DNA of 64,000 nucleotides, taken from assembly GCA_007922305.1 (NCBI GenBank), contig ML677348.1:19469327-19533326 (forward strand), written 5' to 3'. The position numbers were made by a program, and so were the translations under genes. Under the pieces are notes generated by a model that saw only the letters and a list, made by a program, of their open reading frames with translations, did not search any database and was not told where the DNA came from. The DNA comes from Dermatemys mawii. Taxonomy: Eukaryota > Chordata > Testudines > Dermatemydidae. Positions 50,938 to 64,000 of this stretch are shown here, in pieces (positions within the stretch are counted from its first letter, which is position 1; every line of letters starts with the position of its first letter).

Positions 50938-51130
50938 TTTTTCACCAAGAGTTTTCCAGAAGATTAAATCATCTTCTGCTCTTATTAAAGAGGGTAAAAG
51001 TGCTGCCAAACATACCTGGTAGTTAAGCACTGGATCAAATTGCCTAGGGAGCTTGTGGAATCTCTGTCTAAACTATTCTGAAAAACCTGCTATGATAAAC
51101 ACCTATTATGAATGCTCTAGTTATTACATA

Positions 51131-51208
51131 GTCCTGCATTGAGTGCAGAGGACTGGACTAGATGACCTATTGAGGTCCCGTCTAGTCTTATGCTTCTATG
51201 ATTCTATG
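51131..51208 (+). mobile_element. CR1 3' terminus inserted in the DIRS-like element
   Basis: GACTGGACTAGATGACCTAT, then TGAGGTCCCGTCTAGTCTTA and the terminal ATTCTATG direct repeat, is the CR1 3' end in sense orientation. It is extremely 5'-truncated. Confidence 0.8.
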
Positions 51209-51369
51209 TATTCAGGGAGTTATTTGACATTTTTGGATAGCACTCTGAGATCAATAGCATCATCAGTTGCTCTCTGTAGACATGCCATGATTACGATCTT
51301 AACACATCTTATGACTCCTCTGTTTATTTGAACGTCTCGTGAACTGTTCCATATTTCATCTTTCCATAA

Positions 51370-51940
51370 AGAGTTTTTGTAATAGTAATTACATCTGCTA
51401 GAATCAGTGAACTACATCTGTTGATTGTTGATCCTCCTTGTAGCATTTTTGTAAGGATTGATAGTTTGTAGACCTCACTTTAAGAAGGAATTTGGGATAA
51501 TTTAAGATTTTGATGCAAATCCATTTATTAATTTACCGGTATTCTTTCCCAAACCATGGGCACGTAAGGGCAAGCTAAATTACATTCTTTAGACACACAG
51601 AATGCTTTCTGATCTGAACAGAACTAAAGACTTTAGGTCCTCTGCTACGTTGTTTATATCCTATGTTGGTCAAGGGTCAGGCTGTCTCTGCCCATTCCCT
51701 GTCAGTGGGTCAGATAGTATATAGAAGAGAGTTATAAAAGTTCTTCACTCTCTCCTCCTGCAGTTCTTAGAGTTCATTCTACCAATGTAGTTGCTGCATC
51801 TGTAGTATGTGGTAGACATATTCCCATTACTGAAATATGTGAATATGGAGTTCAGCTCACACTTTCACTGAACAGTGTGCCTTTTTAGATTTGGCAGCCA
51901 GATCTGATGCAGAGTTTGGCAAAGTGATACTTCAGTTGTT
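51370..51940 (+). pseudogene. DIRS tyrosine recombinase remnant
   Basis: The readable order is VFVIVITSARISELHLL (the first active-site Arg region), VCRPHFKKEFG, NPFINLPVFFPKPWA, LNRTKDFRSSATLFISYVG, then RVHSTNVVAASVV, ITEICEYG and HTFTEQCAFLDLAARSDAEF. In the family the second block is HxTR and the last holds H-Y. Here the Arg is Asn (codon 51784-51786) and the nucleophilic Tyr position reads Cys (TGT, 51876-51878). Frameshifts and stops also disable it. Family consensus is from memory. Confidence 0.75.
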
Positions 51941-52628
51941 GTTTAATTAGGACTCAGTGTTCCTACATCCATCTTTTATGTACTCCTTGCCAAACTATCC
52001 CAAGAGTGGGAATAGTCAGAGGACTCTTGAAGGAAATGGAAGTTACTTGTAACTGTAGTTCTTTGAGATGGACTGTACATATGTCCACTCCCTGTCCACC
52101 ATCCCCTCTTCTGTGGAGTCCCAATTAAGGTTATCATTGGATTCTGTAATGGGGTGGAAGAAACAGGCCACTTGTGTCACCAGGCCGCTTTGATGGCCAT
52201 GTTCTCAGAATGGGCTTGAATGTTTAAGGAAGTGGGGAGATGGGCATGTGACTGCTCTAAGCGACCCTGCTACCGGAAATTCCACTAGCCAAGCTGCACC
52301 AGTTGGCGCATCGCAAGAGTGTAATATGTGGAGTCAGTTGCCAAGAACTATGGTTACAAGTAACTAACCTTCATTTACTCTGTGTGGAAAATGGTCAGAA
52401 CTTGGCCAAGTGATAAATTTTTGAAAAAACTCAGACTTGTAAGAGTTTGGAAGCTAAGTTTTCTGAAGATGCTTTTATGCGCTAAGCATGCTCCAGCGAA
52501 GGGCTGCAGGGACTGAACAGGACTTTTCTTGCAGTTGCTCCTCTTGGTGTTCTGAAACGCTATGGCATCAAGAACTGGGAATAGTGAGATTCTCTTCCCT
52601 GCTCTCATTGCTTCTACTTCTGGTGCCC

Positions 52629-53420
52629 AGGAAGCATGGGGGGAGTGGAAGGGGGAAAGCTGGTCTTGAATTCAGAGGGATGAGAAGTAGAAGGGGCAGG
52701 AGAAGAGGGAAGAAAATGGGTTGTGGGGTGGGAGGTTGCAGGAGCCAGAAAGTGGGGAAGGGGGAAAGGGTTGGATAGGAGCGGAGGGGAACAGGATATA
52801 GGTTGAACTTCTTAACTGAGTGATTGACTCTGCAACTTTAACTGTCTTTTAACATAGTCTTTTAGATATAATATGTTAACAGTATTATTCTATGCGACGG
52901 TACCCAAGGTTGTGAGGCACCTCACCACCATCTGCATGTAGTGTGAGAAAGTGTTTTCTGTGCCTTCTGTGGGTCAGCTCCTTGAAATCACCAGCCTCTG
53001 GCAATTCAGCCACTGCCTTCCAGACTTCTGCAGGCCTTGCTGTCTCTGTACACAGTAGTTACAGGCATACTTCAATCCCTGAGTTTTCTGAGCATTCCTG
53101 GTAGTGCCCAGCCGCTTATTCACTGAGCACTCAGAATTACCCCAGGAAGCATGGGGGGAGGGGAAGAGGGAAAGCCGGTCTTTAATTCAGAGGGATGAGA
53201 AATGGAAGGGACAGGAGAAGAGGGAAGAAAATGGGTTGTGGAGTGGGAGGTTGCAGGAGCCAGGAAGGGAGAAAGGGAGGAGCTGGAAAGGGTTGGATAG
53301 GAGCGGAGGGGACTTGCTGTCTCTGTACACAGTAGTTATAGGCATACTTCAATCCCTGAGTTTTCTGAGGATTCCTGGTAGTGCCCAGCCGCTTATTCAC
53401 TGAGCGCTCAGAATTACCAG
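52629..53420. repeat. Local segmental duplication (B-X-A-B'-A')
   Basis: Block B (52629-52791, starting CAGGAAGCATGGGGGGAGTG) recurs as B' at about 53143-53308. Block A (53036-53142, starting CTTGCTGTCTCTGTACACAG) recurs as A' at about 53309-53420. The 244-base segment X between B and A is absent between B' and A'. Copies differ by scattered substitutions and small indels. Open frames across B are purine-rich and not gene-like. Confidence 0.85.
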
Positions 53421-54191
53421 GCCTGCTGTTCCCAAAGTAACAGTAAACAGCAGCTTATTACTTATACCATAGAATAGTGTAATGACTAGTTACTCTGCAC
53501 TGAGTTTTTTCTACAATTTTCATTAGGTAGTCTGAAGCAAACAGATGATGGTTTTGTGCTGTAATTCTCTCGTGCTCAAAAATAGTTATTTTTGTCCACA
53601 AGGGAAGTTTTAAATCTGCCCCCGTCCCCCGGACGTCCCCAATACTTTAACAAAAATTTCCCGAACAAACTGGCATCACGTGCTGCTTGCATATATCGGG
53701 ATTTCACACTGTCCAAAATTAAACTGGGATTTCACACTAGTTGTAGGAGGCAGATATTTTACTTTTAAGATCTGCTTATCTTTATTTAAATGGAATATAG
53801 GCTTGGAATACTGTTTCATGTTTACAAGAGAATTGAATGTAATACAGAAGAAAATCAGATCCAAACTATAGCTCAGAAATCTACTGCCACTGAAAGGCAA
53901 CATTTGCTAGGTTGCATTTTTATCAACATGGATTTTTCAGGTAGAACAGTGTCTTTATCAGTTTTTTCAGTAGTTTATTATTTCAGAGTAGCCCAGCAGA
54001 TATTTGTTTTTTAATGACATATCTCTAATATCCTGTCCATGGCTAGCTATTTGTTCTTCCTTGGAATGTTGTATGATTACATATCTTGTATAGGAATAGA
54101 ATATTCATTCATTAGAGAGACTAACGTCCCTGTAGTTAAGTTTTAGGTACTTTTTTTCTTTTCTAAAGAAGAATATCTTGTCTTTTGTTGA

Positions 54192-64000
<9,809 letters not shown>

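Larger units (their letters stand above)
48890..52378 (+). mobile_element. Decayed DIRS-like retrotransposon
   Basis: The order is a 5' leader with a TATAAAAGGG box (49054-49063), a gag-like region (about 49576-50940), a sense CR1 tail insertion (51131-51208), a tyrosine-recombinase region (about 51370-51940) and a 3' terminal region. The terminal region contains inverted arms GGAAGTTACTTGTAACTGTAG and GGTTACAAGTAACTAACCTTC (52043-52375). Reverse transcriptase and RNase H, which lie between gag and recombinase in DIRS elements, are not found, so the copy appears internally deleted. Stops and frameshifts are numerous. Confidence 0.75.

Overview
The window is vertebrate nuclear DNA, almost certainly from a turtle or a close sauropsid. 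Genes are split by long introns with GT-AG borders, and a CpG island marks one promoter. The repeat load is typical of chelonians: CR1 LINEs, hAT, PIF/Harbinger and Tigger-like DNA transposons, a DIRS-type retrotransposon and traces of MIR/L2. No bacterial, plasmid or phage features are present. Species assignment is inference from repeat content and has not been checked against a database.

Three protein-coding genes are recognised. (1) The last coding exon and 3'UTR of EBPL lie on + at 1919 to about 2415; bases 1-1918 are its last intron. (2) A complete single-coding-exon ARL11 lies on - at 13017-13589. (3) The 5' part of RCBTB1 lies on +, with a CpG-island promoter near 35.2-36.3 kb, a probable noncoding first exon ending near 35784, and five coding exons (54237-54410, 55373-55523, 56695-56861, 60350-60508, 63602-63709). 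These join in frame to give the first 237 residues; the rest of the gene lies beyond the right edge. The order and relative orientations of EBPL, ARL11 and RCBTB1 match the human 13q14 block read in the opposite direction, so this is a conserved syntenic segment.

Layout: 1-2.4 kb EBPL end, with DIRS-like terminal fragments in its intron; 2.4-13 kb intergenic, with a near-perfect foldback (4489-4660), a CR1 tail, a hAT MITE, a Harbinger MITE and a MIR; 13.0-13.6 kb ARL11; 13.6-35 kb intergenic and repeat-rich, with a hAT transposon nested inside a hAT MITE (21.2-24.2 kb), a Harbinger transposon carrying both of its genes (27.9-30.7 kb), an antisense CR1 split by a hAT MITE (32-33 kb) and a C-rich minisatellite with a 261-base assembly gap (34.7-35.0 kb); 35.2-36.3 kb RCBTB1 promoter; 35.8-54.2 kb first RCBTB1 intron, with a decayed DIRS-like element at about 48.9-52.4 kb; 54.2-64 kb RCBTB1 coding exons and introns, including a 2-kb antisense CR1.

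The three host genes do not form a pathway. EBPL is an ER membrane protein of the EXPERA family, ARL11 an Arf-like GTPase and RCBTB1 an RCC1/BTB protein. I found no previously undescribed molecular system. The observations most worth a second look concern transposon structure (nesting with target-site duplications, and recombinase active-site loss), an unusual residue in the ARL11 P-loop, and splice and leader details of RCBTB1.
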